Positions 43,827 to 57,800 are shown, counted from the stretch's first letter. The stretch is DNA of 64,000 nt from Nigrospora sphaerica (GCA_018287875.1 JAGVVL010000001.1:2356001-2420000), one strand, 5' to 3'. Numbers and translations are program-made. Notes: generated from the letters alone by a model not told the origin.

Positions 43827-46800
43827 CTAGTCGTCGGCCAGTTTAGCAAAGTGCTTGGACCACAGCCAACCGACCATGTTGTTAGGGTCGTCCTGGTTCT
43901 TAGCAAGCCAAAGCTCGCCCTTTTCGGCAATGACATCGAATATCTAGTTCACATCAGTACGGGTACGTGCTTGCATAGATAATGGGGGAATGTCGTACCT
44001 CACCGGCCTGGTATGTCAGGTACGGGTACCCAGCCTCGTGCTTGGTTGTTTCAATGTTGAATTCGAAAAGAGACGCGGCAAGCCAGAGGACGTTGTAGCC
44101 ATTGATGGGCGCTCTCTCACGCGAAGAAGCACGCGACGAAGCTCTCGAGGGTCGCATGGCGCGCTCAGGCCCGTCCGGTAGTGGGAGTGCCGAATGGAAC
44201 AAGCCGGAATACCGCTGTGACTGTGAATCCGGCGTTGAGTTGCTCGGGGGGGCGGCAGGTCCATAGGCCGAGTTTGAGAACCGCCTTGCCGGCGTGCCGG
44301 AATCCATGCTCTGCCTCGGTGCAGCAGTAGACTCATAACTCTGACCAGTGCCCGGCCTGGCGTTGGATGTCGGGGCTGGAGGCCGAGCTTGGAGAGAGCT
44401 CTCGGCCATGCTTGGGGAGCCAGAGCCGCCACGAGCATGGCCCCCATTGATGCCGGCGTAGTAATCCTTGTAGTAGAATTGATGAGGGCTCGGAGCCGTC
44501 GCCTGCGTTGGCGACATCGTGAGCTGGCCGCTGTGTCGCCTAGCAAAGTCAGGTGTGGGCAGACTGGGAGCGATATCGCTGTTAATCGACAGGCCGCGCC
44601 CGCGGGAGGAACCCGTGGAGAGTTCTGACGGTCTTGTACGGAGCTTAGGCACGGCGCCTTCGCTGCTGCCCGACTGCGAAGGCCGCCCCTTTGCTATCGG
44701 GTTGGCTATCGAGATGGTGCTCATCTGCTCGTCTTGAAACTTGAAGTCCCTTTGAAACGTAGCGACAATATCAGCAATCTCGGGGGTCGACTGATCCTCG
44801 AGCACGACTTTCACCTTCTCTTTCCAGATCGAATACCAGTGGGTCTGAATGTTGACAAAATTGCCCAGACAGATGTTGCCCACTTTCTCGGTCAAGGCCG
44901 ACAGCTTTGGGAGCTCCTTCTTGAGGGCTTCGTTCAGCGCTTCGTACTGCTCAACGCACTCGGCCAGCTGCTTGTCAACCTTCTTGCCGGCCTTCTTCAA
45001 CTGCAACGCCCTGTCATAGTCGAGACGGCGCTTGGATCGCTTTTTCATTGCCAGCGAGGGGTTGCCGTACGCTTTGATCACCATCTCGAAAGGTTCAATC
45101 ACCTGTTTTCGAACATGGGAGAGCTATGGCGAAGTCAGTTAAACGTAAACGAACAAGGCGGGGGGTGATGATACGCACATGCTGCTCCAAAGCAACCTTC
45201 TCTATGTCTCTCATCGACACATTGAAGCGCACCCACTTGCTTTCTATTTCGGGATGCGGCGAGGGTTGAAGACGCATGACCAGCTCCATCGAGGAGAGGT
45301 ACTGCAGGAATTCGTGCACGTAGGTCGTGGTTTGGCGGGTGTAAAACTCAACGTCCCTGAGCACTACTTGCAGGCGCAGATAGTCGTCACCAAATTTTTC
45401 GTGGATCTTGAGGTATTCCGGATCTTCGAGGGGGCGGTTGTTGGCCGACTGCAGCTTGTCCACGCGTTTGCCGAAGGCCTTCGCAAACCCGGCACGGACA
45501 TCCGACTCCTTGCGCTTGCGACCAACAATCTGGCCGACCAGTTCAAAGTTCTTCTTGGTCTTGTTGATCTCTTCGATGGCCTCTTCGAGTGAGGCCTTGG
45601 CAGATTCCAGGCCAGCGCGATCCGGGTGGTCCGCTGGTGTTTCGTGCAGGAGCTGTATCAGAAGGTTGGGGTATTTGGTGATTCTTTGCATCGGCTTGAT
45701 GAGCAACGAGTCCAGGTTCCAGGCCTTGGTGAGATCCCTCGCAACTTCGTTGCACTCGTTCAACCATACTTTCACAGTCGGGTCCTCTTGGATCTGAATT
45801 AGGCGCTTCGCTGCCTGATCACTGTTCTTCAAAAACGTCTCATGGACTATCTTCATCTTCTCTATGTTTCGGACGAAGATGGGGCCCAAGCTGCTTTCTC
45901 GGTCTCGCGCATCACTCAAGTGTCCCGATGCTGGGGTAGACATTGTTGACGCCCCGTCTGACATTTGTGATTCTTTCGGGATGCGGTGGCTTTTGGGAAC
46001 GTAGACGCTTGCCACCCCTTCCTTCAGCTCGGCCAAGAAGGCCGAGTGGAAAGCGATGATTTGATCGGTATTCCGGAAGATGAGCTTGATGGTGGTGTCG
46101 TCCAGCCGCGGACAAGCTTCAGCGGTTCCCTTGTAGATTTCTTCGACGATGTTCATGTCTCGGATGAAAAAGGCCTCCGTATCGACCAGCTCTTTGATTG
46201 TCTCGAGACGCGTGAACAACCTTTTCTTCTCCTTTGGAGCCATACCAGCAGCTATGTCAGTCTGGTCGAGACTATCCGCGAGAGTGGTCTGGCTATCCAT
46301 GCGGAACCTGGCATCAGTGATCTCAAACGAGCCTTGGTCCATTGACCGCGGCGTGGATATAGGCTGATCGAAGTTCTCGCTTTGGGGCCGAGACGTTGTG
46401 CAAAAGCTGTTGTCATCGCGCATTCCCTGAGCATAACTATTGGGCCGGGTGTCGTTGAAATACTCGCTTGGCGGCGCAGAGCCAAGATCTGGGAATGCGC
46501 TCGTCTCAGGCGGGGGTGGAGGAGAGTGGTCAGGCAGGAGTGGAATGGGAGGGGATGCCTCGTCACTTGTCTTCCGGGGCATGTAGTCCACAACGAAGCC
46601 GCCTCCGGTATCGAGCTCCGGAAGCTGAGGCTGGTTGTTGAACGACGCAGGACTGCGGCGGCCTTCATGCGGTGAGGTTCCGCGGCTTGATGTACAGGCT
46701 CGCGAATCTCTGTCATAGGCAATTGACTGAGGCCGGGATCCAGCCTCCGAGATCGAGGCCGTCTCCTGGCAGGCAGAACCCCGGTTGGAGATGTCTGGCG

Positions 46801-49800
46801 GAAAGGGAGAATAGTCGTCCCTGCTTTCGATGGAATAATCTGTCCACGCGGAAGTCTGGCTGATACGGTTTGTTGACGAGTTCCGCGGCACATTAAGACT
46901 CGGCCGCGTCTCCAATGTTCTGCGCGTATCCACAGAGCAACGCGGTGCCGCAACGGGCTCCTCCATGGACCAGGTCCTGCTATGGCCGTGGGGGGATTTG
47001 GGGGTCCCAGGGTCACGGAGGCGAGCTGCAGTTTCGGATACCTTGGGCCCCGGGTAGAAGTCTTCCGGCCTTTCAGTACCCGCATCACGGTCGGTAGACT
47101 TGCCCGAAGCAGCCAACATATCACGATCAGAAGCGTGGTGAGCCGAAACGCTGGATTTGATTCGGACGTGCTCCTTAGGACGGGCCTTGGCCATAGCCGC
47201 GTCCCCCTCGCCGGACATCGGAGGAAATCCAGAATCCCTACCAAGAATGGTGACTTTGGTCTCAAAGGCAGACGGCGCGATAGGTTGCGGCGTGTAATCC
47301 TCATCTTTGAATGACCCTGGGATCTCATTGCCAACGCTGAACTCGCTCAGCGTTGGTGTAGGCTCCGCACGTTTGTGAGACGAAGATACGTCCGGCGATA
47401 TCTTGACGGAGACACCGTCGTTGCTTGGCGACGTGGTATCGAAAGGGGACTTGTACTCGGAGATGGAAAGAGGCATTTCCTCTTGATCCTGGTACAAGGC
47501 ACGCTGACCAATCGTCGGGGAGAGGGGCGATTGTGGGCGCGGGGGTTCGGTTTGGGCTTCTGCGTCGAACTCGGTAGTATCGGAGATGGCTGATGGAGGA
47601 ACCTCGTCGCGAAAGTCAGGGCTGCCCATGCCGGGGAAGCTGCCCGGAATGCCCAGGGCAGGCGAGACTATGCCAGACGAGGCCGAAGCCGAACAGCGGT
47701 CGAATGGCTCCGAGACGGCGAAATCGGTGCGGATGACGAGGGCGGGCAGCTCAGCAGGGTCAGCTCCTGCTGAGGCCGAGGAACCGGCAATGCCTTTCTC
47801 CGCTTGTTGGGTTGCTGCGGTAAGCTCCAGCCTCTCCCTTTCCAGGCGCTCCCTCTGGGCTACGGCGGCGGCGGCGATGGCAGCCGCCTGCTCTTTGGCG
47901 GCTCTCGCCGTCTCTGCGCGTGTCACGGCTTCTTCTTCAACCAGCCTTGCAGCTTGAGCCTCCGCCTCGGCCTCTTCCTCAGCCAGTCTCGCCGCCTCGG
48001 CCTCTGCCGCCTCGGCCTTTTCCGCGGCGGCCTTTAATGCCTTTGCATGCGCCTCTGCCCGAGCACGAGCGCGGGCTTCAGCTTCGGCCTTGGCCCTGGC
48101 TTCAGCCGCCTGTTTCTGCCTTTCTTTTTCTGCAGCTGCTTCCCTCCTGGCTGCGGCTCTCGCTTCGCTCTCCCGTATGCTTTTGGTGTACGAAAGTTTG
48201 ATTTGCTGTCGGCGCGATTCGAAATCGATGGGCCCCGTCGACACCTTCCTCCTTCGCGATTGATCGTTCCGCTTCGTGCCGTTCTTGGAATCGGCTTTGC
48301 TGGGTGATCGGCCTCGCTCGACGGCGCGCATTCGGGAACTTGCCGTCGTGGCTGCCGAAACAGGCTGCCGAGGCCTCGAGCTTCGCAGCGGCGGAGATAG
48401 TTTGGGCGGTGGCGTCGATATGTAGGCGTTCAACCGGGCATTGCTGTTGGGGGTGTTACTGTTGGTGGCAGGTGTACGTCTGCCTGAATGGTGAGAGGTG
48501 GTGGGCGTCTTGGCCCGACCGGCTGGTGTGGTATTGAGCCCCGCAGGTTTTGCGAGTTTACCCTGCGTCCGGGTTGACGGCCGCTTCTGCGTACTAGGAG
48601 AATTGGAACGTGAGAAGGGCGGGCTCGTGGTGGCTGACGACGTCGGACTTGTGCGTTTCCGGACGGACATGGGCAGCTTCGTTTTGCCGGATGACGGCGG
48701 CTGCAGGTCGGGGTTGGGAGCTGGCTGTTTCTGTTGCGGCGCCCGGGAAGCATGGGGCTTCCTTGTCTCCGCCGACGGTTTAAGTTTCATACCGACGAGA
48801 TCACTCTGAGCTCGGCTGTGCTGGCTCTTGGTAGGCTTCATCGGCGATCTGCCTCCGTCGGCCGTCTCGGTGGCAGTTCGGTACCAATCAGTCGGAGAAC
48901 TAGGCTCGACGTCCACATCAGCATCAGATAAGGCCCTGTGGTGCAAGCCGGTCGGGCTTTGCAGATTGGATTCCGAGGTCCGCCTGGGCCGCAGGCCGTC
49001 GATTCCGAAGCCAGCAGCGTGTGGGTCGTCGTCGCCGCCGGGGACTATCTCGCCGAAAAGCAGCCCTCGTCCGCCTCTTCCGGAATCATCATTGCTGGCG
49101 TGGGTCGGAAGCGGGCGCACGGACGGAGCTGGCGATTTGCCAGTTGGGGAGGTCGGGGATGTTGGGGATAGGTTGCTCATGGATTTCGAAGACGCCATGC
49201 TGGGGCCTTTGGGCTTTGCTATGCGGCTAGCAAATGACTGCGAGTTATTGGACGTCAGGTCCTCGGCGACATATTTGCTCCTCTGCGTGGTTCGCGGCGC
49301 AGATGTCGGTCCACCAGATGCTGTGTCACGAGTGCCCGAGGAGCGTCCTGCAGAGCGGTGCGCTGACGAGCCATTGGCACCGGAGGCTGACGGCCCGCCC
49401 ACGCCGCGGTAATTGGATGGCGGCTTTGGTAGCGAGGCCTCGCGCGTCGGCACGCGTGGTATTCCCGTCTTGCGGGTGGCGTGGCTGTTGGTGGCCTGGG
49501 CCGACGTATTCAGATCGAAACGTCTTTTTAGGTCCTTGACTGTGGGTTGGGTGCCACCCGACGCAGCTGCAGGTCTCGCACTGGAACTACTACTAGCATA
49601 GACAGCTTCATCGATGGGCGCCGACACGGAGCGCGCGGCGGGTCTGAGACCGGCTGCAGTCCCGTTGCCAGCTCCCACGCCCGCCCCAGGCCGCGCAGCT
49701 GAGGGTATCGCGGTACGTTTTGCCGAGTTGCCGCCGCTCTGGTTGCTGGCCCGGAGCGGCGGAGAGGGCGTCGCCCCCGGCTGGGGGTGCCGCTGGGCGG

Positions 49801-50182
49801 GCAGCGCAGTCGAGGCCATGTGTTCGCCGTGGGCTGCGCCGAAGTTCCTGTAGAAGTCGTCGGGCTCCAGGGCGCCATCAGCAACGGCCGGCTCGCTGAA
49901 GGCTACGTGGGCGTTGTCGAGCGCGGCGTGGTGGTTATTTGCGGCATAGGAAGCAAGGGCGGAGCGCAGTGCGTCCACGCCGTCGTGATGGTCGAAGTCG
50001 GGGTCCTCCCCTGCGGCAGCTATGTCGGGGTACTCGTAGTCGCCGTCGTGGTAGTGGCGGTGGTGATTGACCGTATACGGGTCGTGTCGAGAGGGCGAAG
50101 GGGGGTCGTGGTGGAAGCGATGGGCTCCGGCAGGTAATGCAGCAAGTCGGACCTCCTCGTCGTCACGCTTGCCAGCCTCCAT
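43827..50182 (-). CDS. Large DH-BAR Rho-family guanine nucleotide exchange factor
   Basis: Exons are 50182-45179, 45123-43999 and 43943-43827, with two 55-nt introns (GTGCGT/CATAG and GTACGA/ACTAG, phase 0), giving 2081 residues. The first 1300 residues are mostly disordered, Ser/Pro/Arg-rich, with an Ala/Glu/Arg coiled-coil segment at about 660-800 (AEARAKAEAEARARARAEA). The DH domain spans about 1318-1540 (LFTRLETIKELVDTEAFFIRDM, LLIKPMQRITKYPNLLIQLL) and activates Cdc42/Rho GTPases. A BAR domain follows at about 1570-1830 (QVIEPFEMVIKAYGNPSLAMKK, DKQLAECVEQYEALNEALKK). The end is an SH3-like fold (AASLFEFNIETTKHEAGYPYLTYQAGE then IFDVIAEKGELWLAKNQDD). This DH-BAR order matches fission yeast Gef1 and animal dynamin-binding protein (Tuba). 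A role in polarity or septation is inferred. Confidence 0.9.
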
Positions 50183-53100
50183 GTTAGTGGCCGGGACATC
50201 ACCCTACCCTGGACTTTCAGGCTCCAAGGAAATCATAAAGTCAGTTCCGGGGGCGCGCTCGACCCAAGATCCAACCAGGGCCTAGCGACAGGGGCGGTCG
50301 GATGATGGGTTGGGCTGGCGTGCTTCGAGCCGTCGGTTGGCCGTCAAGGCTCTGAGTTTTCAGTGGTGGTGGTGCTATGCAGTGTCTGGCGCTCGTGGTG
50401 GGCAGTGGCTGGCCCTGGGCCGGGTCGGTCTATGCTTGGGCGGGTGTGTGTGGTGTGAGAAGAGGGAGGGAGGGAGGAGCGTGTGGGCATGCGCGCTCGG
50501 CGACAATACTACGCGGTAGAGACAGGTAGATCCTTGGGCATTCACGCTTCTATTTCTTCTGCTGCGACGGAGAGGCTGCCCAGGATGCTACCTTGACGTA
50601 CTAGGATGGAGGGAGAGAGGTTACATGTTTAGTCGTACGGGGTCGGTTTTGCCCACTCCATTCCTGGAGGGCCCTATTCCATCTAGTTTGTACTATGCTG
50701 CGTACATACACCACTTCCACCCCCTCTCCCCTCTCCCCCCTCCCTTCCCCTTCCTTTTCACAATTCATCCGACCTGCTACTCGGTCCGCCCTAACTAACT
50801 CAGCCAGTGCGTGGTGGCCCAGAATGGATGGGGGGAAAGGCCGCTACTAGTTCGTACTATAGGCGCTACGTTTCCCCGCCAGGTTAAGTTCTATACCTGC
50901 AGTTCGTACGATGTACCCGGGTTCACAAGATCGCGACTAAACTGGCGACTCAGTGCCCTTCAAATGTTTTACTCACCAACGTTACCAGGTGCCTTATGTA
51001 AGTGTAATGTACATGTGTTTATATATCTGTATGATACTTTTGGTATACACACCTACTAGTACGTTTGTCCCCGACTGCGAACAGACGGGGACCCAGAGAG
51101 CCATGAAGATCAGACCAACCCGGAGACCAGACGGGGATGCATGTACATCACCTTCCAAGAAGAGCCCTGTTCATAGTGCGCTAGGCGAGACAAGGTGCTG
51201 GCCTACTGCGAGTGGAGAGGCAGGCGCCGGGAGTGGGGGAACGATGGAGGGACGGACAAGCAGGCGCGGCCCTTGCAATTTTGTTTAGGCCTGGAAGCTG
51301 TTTGGCCCATGCGAGGGGTCCGGCTTCGGTATGATAAATCCCCCCCCCTTCCTCGTCATCCACCCAGCTGGCCCATCCATCTCGGATGAAGGAGGAGACG
51401 CGAGGAAGCAGCGGGATGGGTTTCACGCTGGCAGCAAACGAAAGTGGAAGCTGTTCCCTTCAAGTAATCACCTCCATCATGCCAGGTGCAAGATACGGGA
51501 AAAGTCCCTGAGGAATGTGACCAACTCTCCGACAACTAAAGTACCTAGCAAAGTACATCGTTGGGTACATGCTTGTCTATCTATCACCCGGGCCGCTGAT
51601 GTTATGGAGTCGGCGCGAGCTAACTGCCTGTCAGGCCGGAAAGCGAAGCCGTTCCGGACCTGGGGCACCGTGCCACATGAAATAGTTCAGTCTTGCGCGG
51701 AGAGGTACCTAAGGTACCCCTCCCTTCTCCCTCTTCCAGGCCCATTGAGCTGGGCTGTAGGCTTTTGCTCGGCCGGCGCGCTGGGCGCCATGGACTGACT
51801 GCCCGTGCGGACTTCGCGGGGACGGCCCCAATACATGACCAGCACGAGTTGGAACAGGCGCCTCAGGGTCGCACAACAGTGCTACAAACAAATTCCCACT
51901 CGATCCTCTGGCAAGGGCGCGGCAGCGTACAGCCAGGCAGGTCCATGCAACGTGCGTACGGCGAAGCGCCGCCATGGTGGATCAGCATCAGACCAGCCTC
52001 TCTGCTGTCTATATAGTACAGGCCGGGATACACGGCGGTTTTCCTTTTGGTGAGCCAGGGACACGGGGAACCACGCCAGGCCTGGGCACCGCTGCTGGGT
52101 TGCCTGCAGCGGCTGGGCTTAAGCATGGAAGTCTGGGAATCCATCTCTCCCCTGGAGACGGATAGCCTGGGTACTTCCGTGTCAATCGGCCTGGTCAGCG
52201 TCCGCGGCTGTCGGCCGGTCAGGCGGGGCGTCTGTGTTGAGCGGCATAGGGGCGCTTGAGAGGAGAAAGGACCACCCATGCATTCATTCTACGGATGGAT
52301 GAATGCCCGTCTGTACATCCCAAATGATGGGGCCGGTCTGATTATTGTTGTTGAAGTTCCGTTCGCTCAATGTTCGAACGTTTCGTTTGAGACACCGAGG
52401 AGCGCAGATCCCGTCCGGGATGTCGTGTCGAGGAAGAGGTGCATGTTTCCTTTCCAGCCCATGGTGCTCTCGCTGGGCAGCTGGAGGGGAAGTCTCATCA
52501 GCGATTGATTGCGTCTCGTGCATGCACCGGTTGAGTTGTAAGTCATCTGGTATCTGTTCGGCGCCACTTATCATCATCGTGCAGGCCGTTGTCAGTGACG
52601 AACGGGTTGGGATTTCCAATGATAAGCACGAAAGGCCTGCTGGCTCCCAACGCCCCCCTTCACCACCTCCCCCAGCTTTGCTGCCCCCTCCAGTCGTCCT
52701 CTTCCTCGGCAGTTGATCGATTCGTCCTGTGCAGCCGGTTTTGGTAATTACTAACCACCTTTTGCGGCTGGGTCCGTGGCCAGGAATGGGAGGTAGTCCG
52801 ATCGACGCCAGCCTTCACCGGCTCGCCGGGTCCTTGCCGCCCCATCCGTCCCTGCTTGTGTGTGTGTGTGTGCGCGCGCGCTGGCCTGCTCGCGCTGATG
52901 CCCCATCAAAACCGCCCGCGATCCCGCCTTTCGGACGAAACGTAGGCTTGCGCCCTGTGTCGGACGGACGGAACTCTTTGATTCCAGCCGCGCTACGTGT
53001 AATCCGGTCGCCTAGCCAGACGCGGGCAACATGTCGCTTGTCAAGACGCCCGCTCAACTGCCGCCCTTTCTGTGCAACGACGGCTGTGCCCAAACCTCCC

Positions 53101-54848
53101 CAGCCGCCGTTGGACCGCCACCTCGAGTTATCCACCCGTTGGCTCGCAGCAGGGGACGTTCTAGATGGGCACCAGCGACTCAGCCCTAAGTGGCCTAGGC
53201 GTCCGCTCGTGACAAGCCAATGCAATGGATGCCAGCAGGCATGTTGCAATCCATACCTACTTCGTACATGCCAGCTTCCACATCCATCTCCGTGTTCCAA
53301 TGGTCGGATCCAGGTACCCGTTGATGGCCCCATGCATGCTCATGCACGGCGTACCGCTGAGCTGCCGCCCACCCTGCCTAGGCATAGACGGATGTTGTGG
53401 TTGCGCCTGGTTGGCGTCCCGTGTCGCGAGCTTCACGAAGATGGAGGAGGGCAAGGGCGGGCGCCCGTTGGCTTGGAGCTTGTACATCACAGCCGTAATA
53501 CCTTCGCCAGCCAATCCAATAGTCCGGCCCACAATGGTATGTTTACGGCTGAGCATCTCTCTCGGTTTCATCTTGCTGTTGCCCAGTTTGTATTGCCCAC
53601 TGCCCACCGACTGGCGGCTAGTCTGTAGTGCCGCCGGTGCGCCTGAGCCGGATACGGTAGTCATCGTCGATATGCCGTTCCGCACTCCCTTAGTTTGGCT
53701 GTGTCCGGTCTGCTTGGGGATTATCTATCATTGGACGGTCTGGCAAGACAATCTCCCCGGGTGGCCAGGCTGGCACGGCCCAAAAGAGCTACCTACGTAT
53801 TCCTGGAACGACTCCTCCGTTGTTCTTCATCTGTATCCCAGAGCAAACATATGGCCAGGTTGCAAATTGGTGCTGCAGCTACAGTACCTATCTGCATACC
53901 CAGGTACCAAACAGCTTGAGGCCCAGGTGCCTACCTACTCCACAGAGAAGTAGATAGGTAGGCACTTGTACTATGGAATGCTACCTAATGCAGGAAGGCA
54001 GCCCGGGGAGCAATGCCACCGACAGCACGTTTTGATGTAGTTAGTCCTTTACTAAAAGGTCGTACCTACAGTAGTGCCGTCGCCGTGCCGACGCGACTTC
54101 GACGGCTCCGGGTGTATCCAAGACTCGTGCAAGTGTGAGAGCCCAGCGATTTGCTCGCTACCCAGTCGATCACATCGGGTGAGGGCAGCGTGCATATATT
54201 GGTCTCCATATGTGCTGCAATCACGAGAGGGCTTGGTTGAAACTGCAGGCTCGAGAAGTACCTGAGGTGCCCTAGGTACGTTAGTAGGTATTGGCGTACA
54301 TATGCACTTGCTCCAGCGAAGTAAAGCAAGAAGCATCTTTTGTAATTGTCCGTACATGTAACTACCTACGTAATTGACTTCACTGGGATGCACCTCAACA
54401 GGGCCACCATCCAAAGCTACATGGTACATCCCACGGGTCCACCAAGTATGCTTTTCTGCACACGGGTCCCTGGAGGGCCGATCACACGGTTGGCCAGCCA
54501 CTATATGCCCTACGTACCCAGCCGCTGCTGACTGACGACGCGCCTCGGGGTCCTTGTGACGCGATTTACCGCGATCCGACCGTCCAGTGCACAAGCTTAC
54601 CTGCTGTCTTGCTTGCCGTAACATATTGCCATCCTCGCAGGCGATGAAAGGGACCCCGAGAAGCTTCCGCCAGTGGCCAATCGGATCCCGCTGCGGTCTT
54701 TCTACCACGCCCTGATCGCACCATATGTCGGGGCTTCCTGGTCTGCGTGCCTGCACCACCATCGCCTGCATGTGAGCCCCATACGCGCCCGCGTCGAGTT
54801 GTCCCTCTTCGCCTTTGCGCTCCTCGCCTGGGGTCCTGGAACCTCGTC
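50183..54848. promoter_or_regulatory. 4.7-kb divergent intergenic region between the GEF gene and TERT
   Basis: Two outward-facing genes flank this stretch. I find no recognisable coding region; the 299-codon plus-strand frame at 52729 is compositional. Features seen are an 11-bp inverted repeat at 53927-53965 and several TAGGTA/TACCTA clusters (for example AGGTACCT at 51713-51720). No telomere-repeat template for a telomerase RNA (CTAACCCTAA-like) is seen here or elsewhere in the window. Confidence 0.5.
53927..53965. repeat. 11-bp perfect inverted repeat (hairpin potential)
   Basis: GTGCCTACCTA at 53927-53937 and its exact complement TAGGTAGGCAC at 53955-53965 flank a 17-base spacer. No T-run follows and no gene is adjacent, so a role is unknown. 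Confidence 0.8.
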
Positions 54849-57800
54849 ATGGCGTCTTCTGCGAAACGCAAACGCGGCGGCTCCGTGCGGCGGGCAGGCA
54901 CTCAGCAGCCTTCGTGCAAGAAGGCACGGACGGGGGAGTCACAGAAAGCACCGCCGCCCGCCTCCTTGGCCCGGCACGCCGTCATCAGTCAATACTACCC
55001 CTCAGTGTTGAGTCTGCGGCAATACATGCTCGCAAAGCTGCCTTCGTCATCTCGGATCCGAAGGAAGAAAATCACCACAGCCGGACGTGCGTCTCAATCA
55101 TCCGATGGGGGCATCAACGAGCTTGGGGAGTCGCTTGGAAGACTGCTGGATACTACCCTAATCGGCTTGCCCGAACAGACCAAATCCGATGCTGAGGACC
55201 TTTGGGACCAGTGGACGAGCTTTTCCCAAAGAGGAGACGAGTCCACCGTTACCCTGTCCGACGGGCTGGCGGGCGCCGCGTTTTCACAGTCCGAGGTAAG
55301 CAGAACCGTTATTTTAACGACAGGAATACGAGCCGTACTGATTGATGGCCATTGTAGATTGTAAATTTCGCCATCTGGCAGCTGTTTTCCAAGACGAAGG
55401 CAGCCGGCTCGTGGCCAAAACATGTACTTTGCGACGGGTTCCGAAGAGATCACGGCGCGAGGTTTCAGGAACAGGCAGGCGCCCGCGGAACCAACATACC
55501 CGGCATATTCTCGATTTACGAGAACCAAAGGGTCAAAATCCTGAAGGAAAGTCCTTGGCCCGAGTTGCTCAAGCTCTTGGGCCAGTCAGGAGATCGTATC
55601 ATGATCAGTATGCTCTTGAATTGCTCGGTCTTCCTGTCGGTAAAATGCGGACACGGGAATTACTACCAGATCAGTGGTTCGTCGAGTCCTTTCCCCATCC
55701 CATGACTTTACGGTTAATCATCCGCCTCGTAGGCCTGCCGTTGCATGATGCTGAGACTCTGACAACGGCGCCCGACAACCCCAAAAGTCCAGATGGCTTT
55801 CGGCGATCGCCCTCTGACATCAGCTTCATCCGAAACCGCATGCTCTATGCTAGGGCTGCGTTAAACGCCCGTGGCCTCGTGCAATTTGGGTTGCGGCACA
55901 TTCGTGAGTGCCCCGAGTCGTTTGCTTTTCCTGCCATTAACTGATAGGACGTAGATGTGTTCAACCGTTCACCATACAACAGTCCCGATTCCACCTCGAC
56001 TGGCAGCAGCTATCAAGAATTACTAAAGCGGAACGAGGCCAATACGTTGCGGGTCATGATGTACTTGTTTCCTCGACAGTTCGGTCTCCACAATGTTTTT
56101 ACCTCGAAAGTTGACTTTACCGAGACTGCACAAAGACTGAAGGACTATACTCTTCGCGAGCAGGAGATACAGGCGAAGTTCGGTCAGCTTGGTGGCGACG
56201 AGTTCAAAGTTCCAGCTCGTCTGCCTAAACGTCTGAGGGGCGAGGCCAGAGAATTAACAAGAAAGATGCAGATTCGGCATTCACGCTGTTCGTATTCCAA
56301 ACTTCTTCAACATTACTGCCCGGTATGTTGTTCCCTGCCGCATTGCTCGATGTCATGCTAAGCAAGAACAGGCCTTTCCTTTAGGCGAACCCAAGGAATC
56401 CCTGCAAGGTGGAAGCAGTAAACCCGCTGGTAGCAGTAAGCCTGCTGTATATCCCAGGGGTTCCGAAGTCAAATCGGCCAAGAAGACTTCTCATGCAACA
56501 TCGGCGGAAGGAGTGGCAGCAGGCCCAGATGTTTCCATTGTGGACCTTTCGAGTCCGGCGTCGCAAGTGTCGGCATTCTGCCAGTCTGTGGTCACCAATG
56601 TCATCCCAGACAGCTTCTGGGGAAATGGCAGTGTCCAGAAACACAACAAGAAGCATATATTGCATAAAATCGATCAGTTCGTTCACATGAGGCGATTTGA
56701 GAGTATGTCACTCCATGAGGTTATGCAAGGAATGAAGGTAGGTCACTTGGTCCTTCGGGTGTAGCTGTTAAAGCAAACGCATTTCTAACCGTTGGGCAGA
56801 TCACGGATATTGAGTGGCTTGCACCGCCGCGTCTCATGGCTCACAAGACTTCACAGACGGATATCCAAAAGCGGAGCGAGCTGCTCTACGAATTCCTCTA
56901 TTTTGTTTTCGACTCCCTACTGATACCCTTGATTCGCAGCAACTTTTATGTTACAGAGTCCAATACACACAAGTATCGACTCTTTTTCTTTCGTCACGAT
57001 GTCTGGAGATATGTGGTGGAGCCTGCCATGGCAAAACTGAAGTCCAAAATGTTTGAGGAAGTGAGCCTGGATGTCGCCATGGATATCCTGCAAAATCGAA
57101 GCATGGGGTTCAGCCAGATCAGACTGCTCCCAAAAGCAACAGGCATTCGACCCATCATGAATCTACGTCGGAGAATGGTCAGCAAGGGTAATAATAAAGC
57201 TCTGGGTCCCAGCATCAACACCATACTGGGACCCGTCCATACGGTGCTTCAGCTGGAGAAGGTAGGCAGATCCTTCGTAGCGCGGGCCAGAAGGCGGGAC
57301 GAGTTGCTAACAACGATGTAGACTTTGCATCCCGGTCGGCTCGGCTCAACCTTATTCTCCGTGGGTGACCTATACAAGCGACTGAGGGTGTTCAAGGCCG
57401 CCCTGTGCCCGTCTGCAGGACCCCTTTATTTTGCCAAAGTCGACGTGCAGTCAGCATTCGACACCATTCCCCAATCGGCCATCGTTGGTCTCCTGGATTC
57501 GATCCCCCAGCAGCGGCAATACCGCATTTCCAAGCATGCGGAGATTACAAGCAACGATCCCAGCACGGCGGTGGACGGCAAGTTGATCCAATCTCGGCCT
57601 TCTCGCAAGTGGCGTGCGACAGCTGCCAGAAGCGGTGACAAGTCCACCTTTTTCGCGTCGCTGGACTCGGGCAAAGCAGAGAAGAAGCGGAACACAGTCT
57701 TTGTCGATAGCGTGGTGCAGAGGAAGTACGAGACGAGCGATCTGCTTTCCCTGGTCGCCTCTCATATCCAGCAGAACCTCGTCAAGATCGGCAAAAAGTA

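Noticed and set aside
52729..53628. 299-codon plus-strand open frame in the GEF-TERT spacer
   Set aside because: It begins at a non-ATG codon, has no domain-like pattern, and its composition mirrors the surrounding non-coding DNA.
50183..54848. Possible telomerase RNA gene next to TERT
   Set aside because: No CTAACCCTAA-like template longer than one telomere repeat is visible on either strand of the spacer or the rest of the window.
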